DNA of 64,000 bases from Deinococcales bacterium (GTDB lineage Bacteria; Deinococcota; Deinococci; Deinococcales; JAAFIG01): positions 90,511 to 154,510 of the forward strand of contig JANXTZ010000015.1 in assembly GCA_025352125.1 (NCBI GenBank), written 5' to 3'. How positions within the stretch are numbered: position 1 is the first letter of the stretch; each line of letters starts with the position of its first letter. The notes beneath the pieces were generated by a model. That model ran no database searches, was not told the DNA's origin, and saw nothing but the letters and a program-made list of their open reading frames with translations. Shown piece by piece: positions 1-7,332 of this stretch. The position numbers and the translations under genes were made by a program.

Positions 1-1224
1 TTTGGCGTCACTCAAATCCCGAGTCGCATCTCGAGCGTCGTCCACAGCCCGTTTCAGATCGCCGAGTTTGGCTTTCAATTCCTCGAGTTGTGCCATGCGC
101 CGCTCGCCAAAAACCCCAGGTGTTGCGTGCATCAGTTCCAAATTTCCACCCAGGGCACGTAAGCGCTCGAGTTTGGGCATGGACGATGCCAGTTCATTCG
201 CCTGATGCTCGAGGTCGGGCAGAAGCACCGCAGCCTCACGCGCTGCGTCCAGTTTGGCATCCGTGGCAATCTCGAGTGCAGTCACTTTTTCAAGCTCGAG
301 TTTGGCATTCGCAAGTTCTTGATTTGATTTTTGCAGGCTTAGTTCGGCGCGTTCCAGCGCCGTCACCAGGGGCATGACCGACGCCACCCGCCGCGCCAAA
401 ACGGCGCGTTCTCTGGCACCCGCCACGTCCGCGTTTTGAAACTCGAGCGAGGCAAGTTTGAATTTCACCCTCTCAAACTCGGCGCTCAATTTTTGCAATT
501 CTCGGGCTTCAATCAGCAACGCCCGATCACGCTCGAGTTGTGCTGCCAGAACTGCGATTCTGGATTTCAGAACCTCGAGTTCAACCTCCAGCGCCTCACT
601 CGCCTCGAGCGTCGCCCCCGCGTATTCACCCTCGAGCAGCAGCTTGATTTGCTCCGAGCGCGACTTGGCATCCCTGGCAATGCCATTCGCCCGTTCGCGC
701 ATGGCTTCAAAATGCTCGAGGTTGAGTAAACCCTTCAAGAGTTCGCGGCGCTCTTTGGCGTCACCGCGCAAGAATCGGTCAAACTCGCCCTGAGGCAGCA
801 AAATGGCGCGGGTGAAACCATCAAAATCCAAGCCCACCACCGCCTGAATTGCCCCCGCCACATCCTTGACTTTCACACCCTCGACCGCCGTGACAAACCG
901 CGCACCATCAAATTTTTCAAAGCGCACCTGGCGCTCGGCGGCTTTCAAACTCCAGGCTCGAGACACCCGAAAACGCTCAAAGCCAGATTCAAACTCGAGC
1001 GCCACCTGCATTCCGTTCGCCCCCTGAGAGACGAGTTGTTCCAGCCCTCGAGAACCCAAACGCGAGGTTTCACCAAACAGCGCGTAGGTGATCGCATCCA
1101 GAATGCTCGACTTGCCCGCACCGGTCTGCCCGACAATCGCAAACAATTCCAGGTTGTCAAAACTGATCGATTGCAGTTCTTTGAAACAGGTGAAACCGGT
1201 TAACTCGAGTTTGATGGGACGCAA
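1..1224 (-). CDS. sbcC: Exonuclease SbcC, N-terminal part (cut by window edge)
   Basis: ATPase subunit of the SbcCD (Mre11-Rad50 type) complex, which opens DNA hairpins and processes double-strand ends. Only the first 408 residues are in the window and the frame stays open to base 1. The complement translates to a Walker A loop GQTGAGKSS near residues 32-40 and a Q-loop LLPQGEF near 142-148. Long Leu/Glu/Ala-rich stretches typical of the coiled-coil arm follow. There is no ATG; the TTG at 1224 follows AGGAG at good spacing, so it is taken as the start. sbcD lies upstream on the same strand, separated by one unrelated gene. The family call is firm and the exact start is slightly less so. Confidence 0.93.
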   Translation of the reverse strand, partial: MRPIKLELTGFTCFKELQSISFDNLELFAIVGQTGAGKSSILDAITYALFGETSRLGSRGLEQLVSQGANGMQVALEFESGFERFRVSRAWSLKAAERQVRFEKFDGARFVTAVEGVKVKDVAGAIQAVVGLDFDGFTRAILLPQGEFDRFLRGDAKERRELLKGLLNLEHFEAMRERANGIARDAKSRSEQIKLLLEGEYAGATLEASEALEVELEVLKSRIAVLAAQLERDRALLIEARELQKLSAEFERVKFKLASLEFQNADVAGARERAVLARRVASVMPLVTALERAELSLQKSNQELANAKLELEKVTALEIATDAKLDAAREAAVLLPDLEHQANELASSMPKLERLRALGGNLELMHATPGVFGERRMAQLEELKAKLGDLKRAVDDARDATRDLSDAK

Positions 1225-1270
1225 GATAATCTCCTAGAAATGGCAGCTTATCGCGCCGCTAGAGAAACCG

Positions 1271-2047
1271 CTATCGTTCAACTGCCAATTTCAACGCCTG
1301 CCTCTCGAGGGGCGGCAACATTTCCCAAGCCTGGTCGGTCAGTGCGCCGTGCATGGCGTAAAGCATCACCAAACTGACTTTCTCATCGCCAGCTTGAAGG
1401 CGTTTGAAGGCTTCCACCGCGCCCAGTTGCTCGAGGTCAGCACTCGAGTTCACCCCAATCTTGGCGAGCATCGCCTCGGAAAGTGATCCCAGATTGCGCA
1501 TCTTCGAGATTTTTACACTGCGTTTCAACGCCCACGGCAAAGGATTTTTATCACCTTTGGCAAAGTACAGTCCGCCCGCCACACTGAGTACCAGGTACAG
1601 CAAACCAGTCGCATACACAATGCTCGAGAGCACGTGATCTGCGTTCAAGGCGTTCAGATTCGAAAGAATCCAATTCCAATCGTGCTCAACATTGTCACCA
1701 CCCAACAATGGCAGTTCCATCGCTCGAGCGTCACCCACGTAAACCGACAGATTGAACAAGCTTGTGGCAGTCCAAAACGCCGCCATACACGCCGCGAATC
1801 GTTGATTTGAGCGCCAGAAATAGACCACGAAAACGAGCGGTACAAGAATCTGGGTCAACGAACCGCCCAGAAAATACAAGAATTCGCCGAACAAGCGCCA
1901 GAGCACATGCCCAGCCTCGTGAATGATCAGATTGACGCCATCCAGAAACATCCAATGCTCTGGATGATTGAGGTTCAAAAAGCCGTACCAAACCATGAAC
2001 AGCACGACCAACACGCGTCCAATGTCAAAACCCAGAACTCGAGGCAC
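1271..2047 (-). CDS. Membrane protein with HEAGH motif fused to a TfoX C-terminal-like domain
   Basis: A 258-residue protein in two parts. Residues about 1-170 hold several hydrophobic segments and the motif IIHEAGHVLW near residues 41-50, a zinc-peptidase-type HExxH signature in a membrane setting. Residues about 185-258 (from NLGSLSEAMLAKIGVNSS to the end) resemble the TfoX/Sxy C-terminal domain, a helix-hairpin-helix-like fold with an LGAVEAFKRLQ core. The GTG start at 2047 is preceded by TAAAAT and six bases, a leaderless arrangement. The gene sits between sbcD and sbcC. Function is unknown: intramembrane protease activity and a competence or DNA link are both inferences from domains. I have not seen this fusion described. 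Confidence 0.7.
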   Translation of the reverse strand: MPRVLGFDIGRVLVVLFMVWYGFLNLNHPEHWMFLDGVNLIIHEAGHVLWRLFGEFLYFLGGSLTQILVPLVFVVYFWRSNQRFAACMAAFWTATSLFNLSVYVGDARAMELPLLGGDNVEHDWNWILSNLNALNADHVLSSIVYATGLLYLVLSVAGGLYFAKGDKNPLPWALKRSVKISKMRNLGSLSEAMLAKIGVNSSADLEQLGAVEAFKRLQAGDEKVSLVMLYAMHGALTDQAWEMLPPLERQALKLAVER

Positions 2048-2053
2048 GAGGGT

Positions 2054-2059
2054 ATTTTA
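2054..2059 (-). promoter_or_regulatory. -10 box TAAAAT for the HEAGH/TfoX gene
   Basis: On the minus strand TAAAAT is followed by exactly six bases and then the GTG start at 2047. This leaves no room for a Shine-Dalgarno site and suggests a leaderless transcript starting at the start codon. Confidence 0.5.
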
Positions 2060-2087
2060 CGGGATGACGAAGCCTTGAGCTGTGATT

Positions 2088-3278
2088 TTAGACCATCGTT
2101 TCAGATTCTCGAGTCTCGCCCATCGTCTGCGCATACAACTCCAGAAATGCTTTTTGCACGTCTTCAGGCACGTCTTTGCCGCGCTTCTCGGAATAATACT
2201 TTTTGAACGCCTCTATCGGCTCGAGGCTTTGCGTGGATTGCGCCTCGAGCGCCCGTTTTGCCGCGCTGCCCTCCTCGAGTTTGACTTCCACCGCCACCGC
2301 GTTTGGCAAAATGCCCATCACACGGTCTTTGAGTCCTGGCATCGGATGCTCGAGTTTGACCGTGACTTTTAAAAGCCCGTTAAAGCTCCTGAATTCCTCG
2401 AGTCGACTCTCTAAACCATCCAGGCTGACGGATGCGTTTTTGAGGGTCTTGTGGCGCGTCAGGGGGATGCTGTGGACCTTGGCGGGACGACCTGGGAAGG
2501 CTTCGATCAGGTTGACACGTTTTTGCTCGCCCGCCTCGCCAAAATCGAGTTGCACGATGCTGCCCGAATATTCGATCAGTGGGTTCTCGCCCAAACGTTG
2601 CGGTTTGTGCAAATGCCCAAGTGCCACGTACTGGGCGCTCGAGGGCAACTGGTCTGGAGAAATGGCGTAAGAATTCGTGACAAAAAACGAGAATTCCGAA
2701 CCTGATATCTTACCGCCATCGAGCGTGGTGTGCAGCATCATGACGTTGACCGCGTTGGTCTGAAAACCTTGCGCCAATTTGTCAATAAAAAACCCCATGC
2801 CCTCACGGTATTTTTGCCGCCAGACGCCAGTGTCAAACTCGCCATCCATCAGGCTTGCGGCTTTGACCAAACGGCGTTCCGACAAAAACGGTAAACCCGC
2901 CACCACCAATTTTCCAGCGTCAAGCTCGAGTTCAAACGCCTTGGAATCGGCTTTCATCACGCCAAAGGCGCTAACTTTTACACGTTTTAACAGCCCTGAA
3001 ACGCTCTCGAGACGCTGCGGGCTGTCGTGGTTTCCGGCAATCACCACGCTCGGAATGCCGAGCGCTCCAGACTCGAGAAAAAAATCGTACACGGCAGCCT
3101 CGGCATCAGCGCTGGGGTTGGGCGAGTCGAACAGATCACCCGCCACCAAAATCGCATCAACTTTTTCGGACACCGCAATACTGATGATCTCCTGAAGGCT
3201 CTCGCGGATTTCTGGGGTGCGGTCAATCCCGCGCAAGTTGCGTCCAGCGTGCCAATCGGCGGTGTGAAGTAATCGCAT
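2088..3278 (-). CDS. sbcD: Exonuclease SbcD (Mre11-like nuclease)
   Basis: Metallophosphoesterase nuclease subunit of SbcCD, 396 residues, the usual family length. The phosphoesterase motifs appear in order: LHTADWHAGRN at the N-terminus, ILVAGDLFD near residue 45, VVIAGNHDS near 80 and LGHLHKP near 225. These supply the two-metal site ligands (D, H, D, N, H, H). The ATG at 3278 follows GAGGACCCT. Together with sbcC it acts on hairpin and blocked double-strand ends in the cytoplasm. An extra gene separates it from sbcC, which is unusual because sbcD and sbcC are normally adjacent. Confidence 0.95.
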   Translation of the reverse strand: MRLLHTADWHAGRNLRGIDRTPEIRESLQEIISIAVSEKVDAILVAGDLFDSPNPSADAEAAVYDFFLESGALGIPSVVIAGNHDSPQRLESVSGLLKRVKVSAFGVMKADSKAFELELDAGKLVVAGLPFLSERRLVKAASLMDGEFDTGVWRQKYREGMGFFIDKLAQGFQTNAVNVMMLHTTLDGGKISGSEFSFFVTNSYAISPDQLPSSAQYVALGHLHKPQRLGENPLIEYSGSIVQLDFGEAGEQKRVNLIEAFPGRPAKVHSIPLTRHKTLKNASVSLDGLESRLEEFRSFNGLLKVTVKLEHPMPGLKDRVMGILPNAVAVEVKLEEGSAAKRALEAQSTQSLEPIEAFKKYYSEKRGKDVPEDVQKAFLELYAQTMGETRESETMV

Positions 3279-3329
3279 AGGGTCCTCGGGTTTCGAGAGG
3301 AATCATAACTCTAAACAACCCTGTCAAAC

Positions 3330-3615
3330 CAAGCTCAGGCTCAACCGCGTGCGGATGCCCGTCAAAAACAGTTACGAAATCGTGTCTCACGCCACGAGAA
3401 TCCCAATGCTTATTCTCGGTACACAACCTCGAGTTGTCATCTCGAGCGGTGCAAAGTGGTTGCAAGGAACTCACAGGTTAAACCCTGTGCCGCAAAACCT
3501 GCCACCCTCCAAAACCCTGCCACCCAATTGAATCAGTCACAACTCGAGAAACAGACAAGATTTTGATGCAGTGATTTTGTGGATCAGACACACCCAAGCA
3601 CACCGTTGTAAGGTG
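3330..3615 (+). pseudogene. 3'-end fragment of an erythromycin-esterase-like gene
   Basis: This stretch is a clear nucleotide copy of the 3' end of the gene at 41060-42496 (about 42215-42500), and the match stops at the same TTGTAA stop codon. Conserved blocks encode NSYE, ILGTQP, SSGAKWLQG and VPQNLPP. The copy carries substitutions, an in-frame TGA at a Trp codon and a deletion, so it cannot be translated as in the parent. Nothing upstream of about 3330 matches the rest of the parent. It opens the accessory block between sbcD and ubiD. Confidence 0.85.
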
Positions 3616-3626
3616 GACAATCGAAC

Positions 3627-4064
3627 ATGAAAAACATTCGCATCATCAAAAACAAAACCGAACTCGAGGGAACGGTTTACATCGAACTTCTTCCGGGCGC
3701 GTACAACGGCGTTTGCTGGAATGAAGGATCAATTTTTCTTGAGGAAGAAACGTTCGGGTATCTCGAGCTTGCCGTGTTGAAACACGTGCCAGGTTACAAC
3801 CGTTATGCCTTCACGGATATCAAACTGGATGCATGGCTCGAGATTATTCAGGAATTGAAAAGCTTACAATTGTTGTTGCAAAAGGCGAAATCGGTGGCTG
3901 ATTTAAACGATCACGTTGAATTTATTTTTCGTGATACCAGAGCAGGTTTTGCAACAGATTTTCAAACCAACAAAGAGGCTCTGGCTGGCGTGATCGAAGC
4001 GTTTTGCAACTGGATCAACGATAAAGCCAGAGCATACGGTTGTGTCACGGTACTTGGTCTTTGA
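3627..4064 (+). CDS. Hypothetical protein, 145 aa
   Basis: I do not recognise this protein. It is soluble and acidic, starts MKNIRIIKNKTEL and has mixed alpha/beta character, with an aromatic, acidic middle (NEGSIFLEEETFGYLE) and a helical second half. There is no signal peptide or membrane segment. AAGGTGG lies 12 nt before the ATG at 3627. It begins 12 bases after the ere-like fragment and precedes an acetyltransferase on the same strand, so the two may be co-transcribed. The size and context would fit a small accessory or immunity-type protein, but that is only inference. Confidence 0.65.
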   Translation: MKNIRIIKNKTELEGTVYIELLPGAYNGVCWNEGSIFLEEETFGYLELAVLKHVPGYNRYAFTDIKLDAWLEIIQELKSLQLLLQKAKSVADLNDHVEFIFRDTRAGFATDFQTNKEALAGVIEAFCNWINDKARAYGCVTVLGL

Positions 4065-4152
4065 TGTCATTTCCTTGCGCACTTCCACCAAAACCCAGTA
4101 CGATGCCTCGTCTTCAACTGCATCACACGCAGCCCAGACTCGAAAGGCAAAA

Positions 4153-4638
4153 GTGATTAGAGACACCATCATCACAGACACCGACGCACTCATGGCAATC
4201 GTTGAGAGTAGCGGGCAGTTTGATACTGACAGTCTGGGCTATGTCAAAAGCGCCTTGCTCGAGTATCTTGAAGGTCAAAGCGATGGTCTGTGGTTCACAG
4301 CAGATGACGGCGAACCAGTCGGCGTAGCCTACTGTGCACCCGAACCAGTGACGAATGGAACATGGAATTTGCAAATGCTTTGGACACGAAAAGACAAGAG
4401 CAGTCAAGGTCATGGCTCGGCGCTTGTGGAGCATGTCGAAAACGAACTTATGGCTCGAGGTGTGCGCTTATTGATTGTTGAAACCTCTGGTTTGCCCGAA
4501 TTCGAGGTGGCTCGAGCTTTTTACGACAAGTGCGGGTTTGCTCGAGAGGCAACCATCAGGAATTTCTTTGCCGATGGAGATGACAAAATTGTCTACACGA
4601 AATCATTCCAGAATCAACACGCTTCACGGTTGTCTTAA
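4153..4638 (+). CDS. GNAT family N-acetyltransferase
   Basis: Probable acetyl-CoA-dependent N-acetyltransferase of about 161 residues. The GNAT core is visible: a beta-strand pair (GLWFTADDGEPVGVAYC), the acetyl-CoA loop region KDKSSQGHGSALVEHVE, whose QGHGSA matches the Q/RxxGxG/A motif A, and a C-terminal ARAFYDKCGFAREA motif B. The frame is open back to 4042, but that would overlap the preceding gene with non-family sequence. The GTG at 4153 after AAAGG begins VIRDTIITDTDAL, a typical GNAT N-terminus, and is preferred. The substrate is unknown. Confidence 0.8.
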   Translation: MIRDTIITDTDALMAIVESSGQFDTDSLGYVKSALLEYLEGQSDGLWFTADDGEPVGVAYCAPEPVTNGTWNLQMLWTRKDKSSQGHGSALVEHVENELMARGVRLLIVETSGLPEFEVARAFYDKCGFAREATIRNFFADGDDKIVYTKSFQNQHASRLS

Positions 4639-4658
4639 TTTTTTCTCGAGTGTCTGTA

Positions 4659-4706
4659 TCAGCTCGAGCTTTTCTTTTTAGCCCCGCGTCCACCCGTCGG
4701 TGATTT
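4659..4706 (+). repeat. Direct repeat copy 1: duplicate of the ubiD 3' end
   Basis: These 48 bases match 5408-5455 at about 44 positions. Read on the minus strand they encode the ubiD C-terminus KSPTGGRGAKKK and its TGA stop. Two of the third-position changes are silent. The copy lies just beyond the vapC stop, so the VapBC pair is bracketed by this repeat and the genuine ubiD end. Confidence 0.85.
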
Positions 4707-4710
4707 CCTT

Positions 4711-5121
4711 CTATGGAAGACATTGCAATGCTGTTCTATCTGCTTTGCGATACACGTGAAAGTCGCTGTCAAGCGTTAAAATTTGTTGCATGGTTCGAGT
4801 TTCGGCAACAACCATCAGTGAAGCATCCGCTAAATCCATCGGTGTGTCTGAATATTGTTCCATCAATTGTGCCATTCGAGCACTTTCAGAAGCGGACAAG
4901 GAATGTAATTCCAATCGTCCTGAAAGCAGCAATGCCCAAAGTTTGGCTTGAGCAGCATAACCACCGATTTTACCAAGAAAGTACATGGTTTCCGTGTAAC
5001 AACACCAAGTGGTTAGGAGCGCTTGATTTGACAAAGACTTTGTTGAAAGCAAACACCGTTGGTGATTTGGATCGTTACGGTCCAGCAAAGCAATCAGCAC
5101 GCCAGAATCGACAAGATTCAC
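4711..5121 (-). CDS. PIN-domain toxin (VapC-like)
   Basis: Putative Mg-dependent ribonuclease toxin of a type II toxin-antitoxin pair, 136 residues, a normal VapC length. Conserved acidic residues are in the expected places: NLVDSGVL at the N-terminus, CYTET near residue 43, LADASLMV near 98 and LTLDSDF near 118. Its start overlaps the stop of the antitoxin gene by 4 bases, so translation is probably coupled. The module lies between two copies of the ubiD 3' end. The target RNA is unknown. Confidence 0.85.
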   Translation of the reverse strand: MNLVDSGVLIALLDRNDPNHQRCLLSTKSLSNQALLTTWCCYTETMYFLGKIGGYAAQAKLWALLLSGRLELHSLSASESARMAQLMEQYSDTPMDLADASLMVVAETRTMQQILTLDSDFHVYRKADRTALQCLP

Positions 5122-5381
5122 AACCGTCCTAATTTTTTCTTCTGGAGCAACGAATCAGTGTAGAGTTCTGTCGTTCGTTCTGAAAACGCTTCGCCTGAAC
5201 CTTCAACTGTTCCAACATATCCGTCGAGCAAATCAAACAAACTCGAGCCAGACTGAGTTTCTGGCAGATTCAACACTTCACGCAAACGATTGACCACGAA
5301 CGTTTCAGGGTCTTGCCCTTGCCGTGAAGCGGCTTCCAATAATGGTTTCTCGAGTTCGGGCGGTACGAGAATCATGGTCAT
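5118..5381 (-). CDS. Ribbon-helix-helix-like antitoxin partner of the PIN toxin
   Basis: Small protein (87 residues) directly upstream of and overlapping the PIN toxin. The N-terminus MTMILVPPELEKPLLEAA and following helices fit a CopG/RHH-type DNA-binding antitoxin, and the C-terminal half would bind the toxin. ATGs occur at 5387 and 5381. The second is chosen because an extended -10 box (TGC-TAGAAT) lies exactly six bases before it and overlaps none of the codons. Autoregulation is likely for this family but no operator is resolved. Confidence 0.75.
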   Translation of the reverse strand: MTMILVPPELEKPLLEAASRQGQDPETFVVNRLREVLNLPETQSGSSLFDLLDGYVGTVEGSGEAFSERTTELYTDSLLQKKKLGRL

Positions 5382-5387
5382 GCGCAT

Positions 5388-5396
5388 ATTCTAGCA
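5388..5396 (-). promoter_or_regulatory. Extended -10 box TGC-TAGAAT for the antitoxin gene
   Basis: Minus-strand TGCTAGAAT is followed by six bases and the ATG at 5381. It has the TGn extension and implies a leaderless transcript. No good -35 is seen, as expected for extended -10 promoters. Confidence 0.5.
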
Positions 5397-5407
5397 CCAG
5401 TCAAAAT

Positions 5408-5455
5408 TCAACTCGAGATTTTCTTTTTCGCCCCGCGCCCACCCGTCGGTGATTT
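5408..5455 (+). repeat. Direct repeat copy 2: authentic ubiD 3' end
   Basis: The in-frame partner of the repeat at 4659-4706. It contains the last 15 codons and stop of ubiD. The 701 bases between the two copies hold the whole antitoxin/toxin pair. Confidence 0.85.
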
Positions 5456-7270
5456 TAATTTCTTGCCCAGCCCGTACTTTTCCCATTTCGCATCGACCAG
5501 CGCCACAATGTTGTCGGGCATGGTGATCTTGTCGGGCCAATTCCTGGTAAATCCTTCTTCGGCAATTTTGCGCGTGCCGTCCATCACCAGTATTTTCCCG
5601 TTCACACCATCCAAAATTCGGCAATCCCTTTGCGGGTCAATGTTGTTCAGAACCGTCCAGAAGACATCTTCGTGATCTGTGACTTCGGTTTGATCGTCCA
5701 CAATACAAATCAGCCTGATACCGCTCGAGACAGCAGTCTTTACGAGTTTTTCAGCCAGACTCAAACCCTCAAACGGCTTGGTTTTCTCGAGCGCCACAAA
5801 CCACATGCCGCCCCCTGGTTGCGCCTGCTCGAGAATCCCATCAAATTTTGGCAATTCGGTGTCGCTTCGAGGTGGTGCGGCTGTCCACTCGGGTTCGCCG
5901 CCCTCCTCGAGCCATTTTTTTGTGCCGTCCAGAATCAGTTTGCTGCCGTAACTCCAGGCTTGCGAGCTGTGGTCGAGCACGTCCACCGGTCCTTTGGTAA
6001 AAACCGTGTCGCGTCCTGGCACGCAGTGGGATAACGCGCCCGCCCAGAATTCAACATTGTGTTGCGGTTTGATGCTTGTGTCGTCACTGACCACAATCAC
6101 TTTGGAGAACATGGCTTGTCCCAGCCCAAACATGCCGTTGGCGACTTTAAAGCCGTGTCCTGGATAGGATTTTTTGATGACCACGTTGACCAAGTTGTGC
6201 GCGATGCCGCACGGCGGCAAATGATAATCGAGAATCTCGGGCAGAATCAGTTGCGCTGGCACCAGAAAAATGCGTTCGGTGGCTTCGATCAGGTACGCGT
6301 CTTCCATCGGTGGACGCCCGACGATGGTCGCAGGGTACACCGCGTTTTTGCGCATGGTGATTGCGGTGACATGAAACGTCGGGTACAAATCCTCGAGCGT
6401 GTAAAAGCCCGTGTGATCGCCAAACGGACCTTCAACCGCCCAGGGTTCATTCGGGTCAATGTAACCCTCGAGCACGAATTCGGCATTGGCTGGGACTTCA
6501 AGGTTGACAGTGATGCCTTTCACAACCTCTTGGGACTGACCGCGCAAAAAACCCGTCAGGCTGTACTCGTTGATGCCTGGCACGGGCGGAATCGGGGCGG
6601 TTGCCGCATAAATCAAAGCTGGGTCGCCCCCAAGCACCACGGCAACCTCGAGCATACGCCCCAGTTTCTTGGCTTTCTCGAGGTGGCGCGTTCCCGTTTT
6701 GTGGCGTTGCCAGTGCATTCCGGTACTGTTCTTGCCAAAGACTTGCATTCGGTACATGCCCATGTTGAACTCGCCCGTTTCGGGGTCGTTGGTAATGACA
6801 AGCGGCAGCGTGACGAAAGGTCCACCGTCTTGCACCCAGCATTTCAGGACAGGGATTTTGGTGAGATCAACCTCGTCGCCGCGCCAAATAATTTCTTGGA
6901 CGGGAGCGGTTTTCACGCGTTTGGGCGGGAGGTTTCGCAGTTCTTTGAGTTTGGGTATATTCGAGAGTAAACCCAAGATTCCGCCGCCCAATTTGATGTC
7001 CAACAATTTCCGAATGCGGTTTGCGGGTTGCTCGAGGTCGTCAACGCCCAGCGCCCAAGCCATGCGTTCTCGCGTTCCCATAAGCCCGATGACCACGGGA
7101 AAATCTTTACCGATCACGTTTTCAAAAAGCACGGCAGGACCGCCAACTTTCACCAATCGATCTGCAATTTCGGTGATCTCGAGGTCATGACTGACAGGTT
7201 CACGGACACGCACCAGTTGCCCTCGAGCTTCGAGCAGGCGAATAAAAGATTGCAGATCATGAAAAGCCAT
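5408..7270 (-). CDS. ubiD: UbiD family decarboxylase (probable menaquinone biosynthesis decarboxylase)
   Basis: Prenylated-FMN-dependent decarboxylase of the UbiD family, 620 residues, similar in length to menaquinone-pathway members. Family features: HDLQSFIRLLEARGQLVRV at the N-terminus, the central MGMYRMQVFGKNSTGMHWQ block, and EGPFGDHTGFYT with the catalytic ExxF/E region, followed by the GRPPMEDAYL block. The likely role is decarboxylation of 1,4-dihydroxy-6-naphthoate or its prenylated form, as UbiA and amidohydrolase genes of the same pathway lie at 20957-23368. An ATG exists at 7312, but the ATG at 7270 has TAGACT five bases upstream and matches the usual family start. The last 48 bases are duplicated beyond the adjacent toxin gene. 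Confidence 0.88.
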   Translation of the reverse strand: MAFHDLQSFIRLLEARGQLVRVREPVSHDLEITEIADRLVKVGGPAVLFENVIGKDFPVVIGLMGTRERMAWALGVDDLEQPANRIRKLLDIKLGGGILGLLSNIPKLKELRNLPPKRVKTAPVQEIIWRGDEVDLTKIPVLKCWVQDGGPFVTLPLVITNDPETGEFNMGMYRMQVFGKNSTGMHWQRHKTGTRHLEKAKKLGRMLEVAVVLGGDPALIYAATAPIPPVPGINEYSLTGFLRGQSQEVVKGITVNLEVPANAEFVLEGYIDPNEPWAVEGPFGDHTGFYTLEDLYPTFHVTAITMRKNAVYPATIVGRPPMEDAYLIEATERIFLVPAQLILPEILDYHLPPCGIAHNLVNVVIKKSYPGHGFKVANGMFGLGQAMFSKVIVVSDDTSIKPQHNVEFWAGALSHCVPGRDTVFTKGPVDVLDHSSQAWSYGSKLILDGTKKWLEEGGEPEWTAAPPRSDTELPKFDGILEQAQPGGGMWFVALEKTKPFEGLSLAEKLVKTAVSSGIRLICIVDDQTEVTDHEDVFWTVLNNIDPQRDCRILDGVNGKILVMDGTRKIAEEGFTRNWPDKITMPDNIVALVDAKWEKYGLGKKLKSPTGGRGAKKKISS

Positions 7271-7332
7271 GCGGTAGTCTAGGCTCGAGCGAGGCGAATT
7301 GAGTAGGGGCATTCAGTCCGTCTTGAGGGTCA

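Noticed and set aside
4042..4152. Longer N-terminus for the acetyltransferase
   Set aside because: The extra 37 residues overlap the preceding gene, are Ser/Thr-rich and non-family, while the GTG at 4153 starts a typical GNAT sequence.
6059..6970. 303-codon open frame on the plus strand
   Set aside because: It is antisense to the well-supported UbiD gene, has no recognisable protein sequence and no ribosome site. The GC-rich codon pattern of UbiD explains it.
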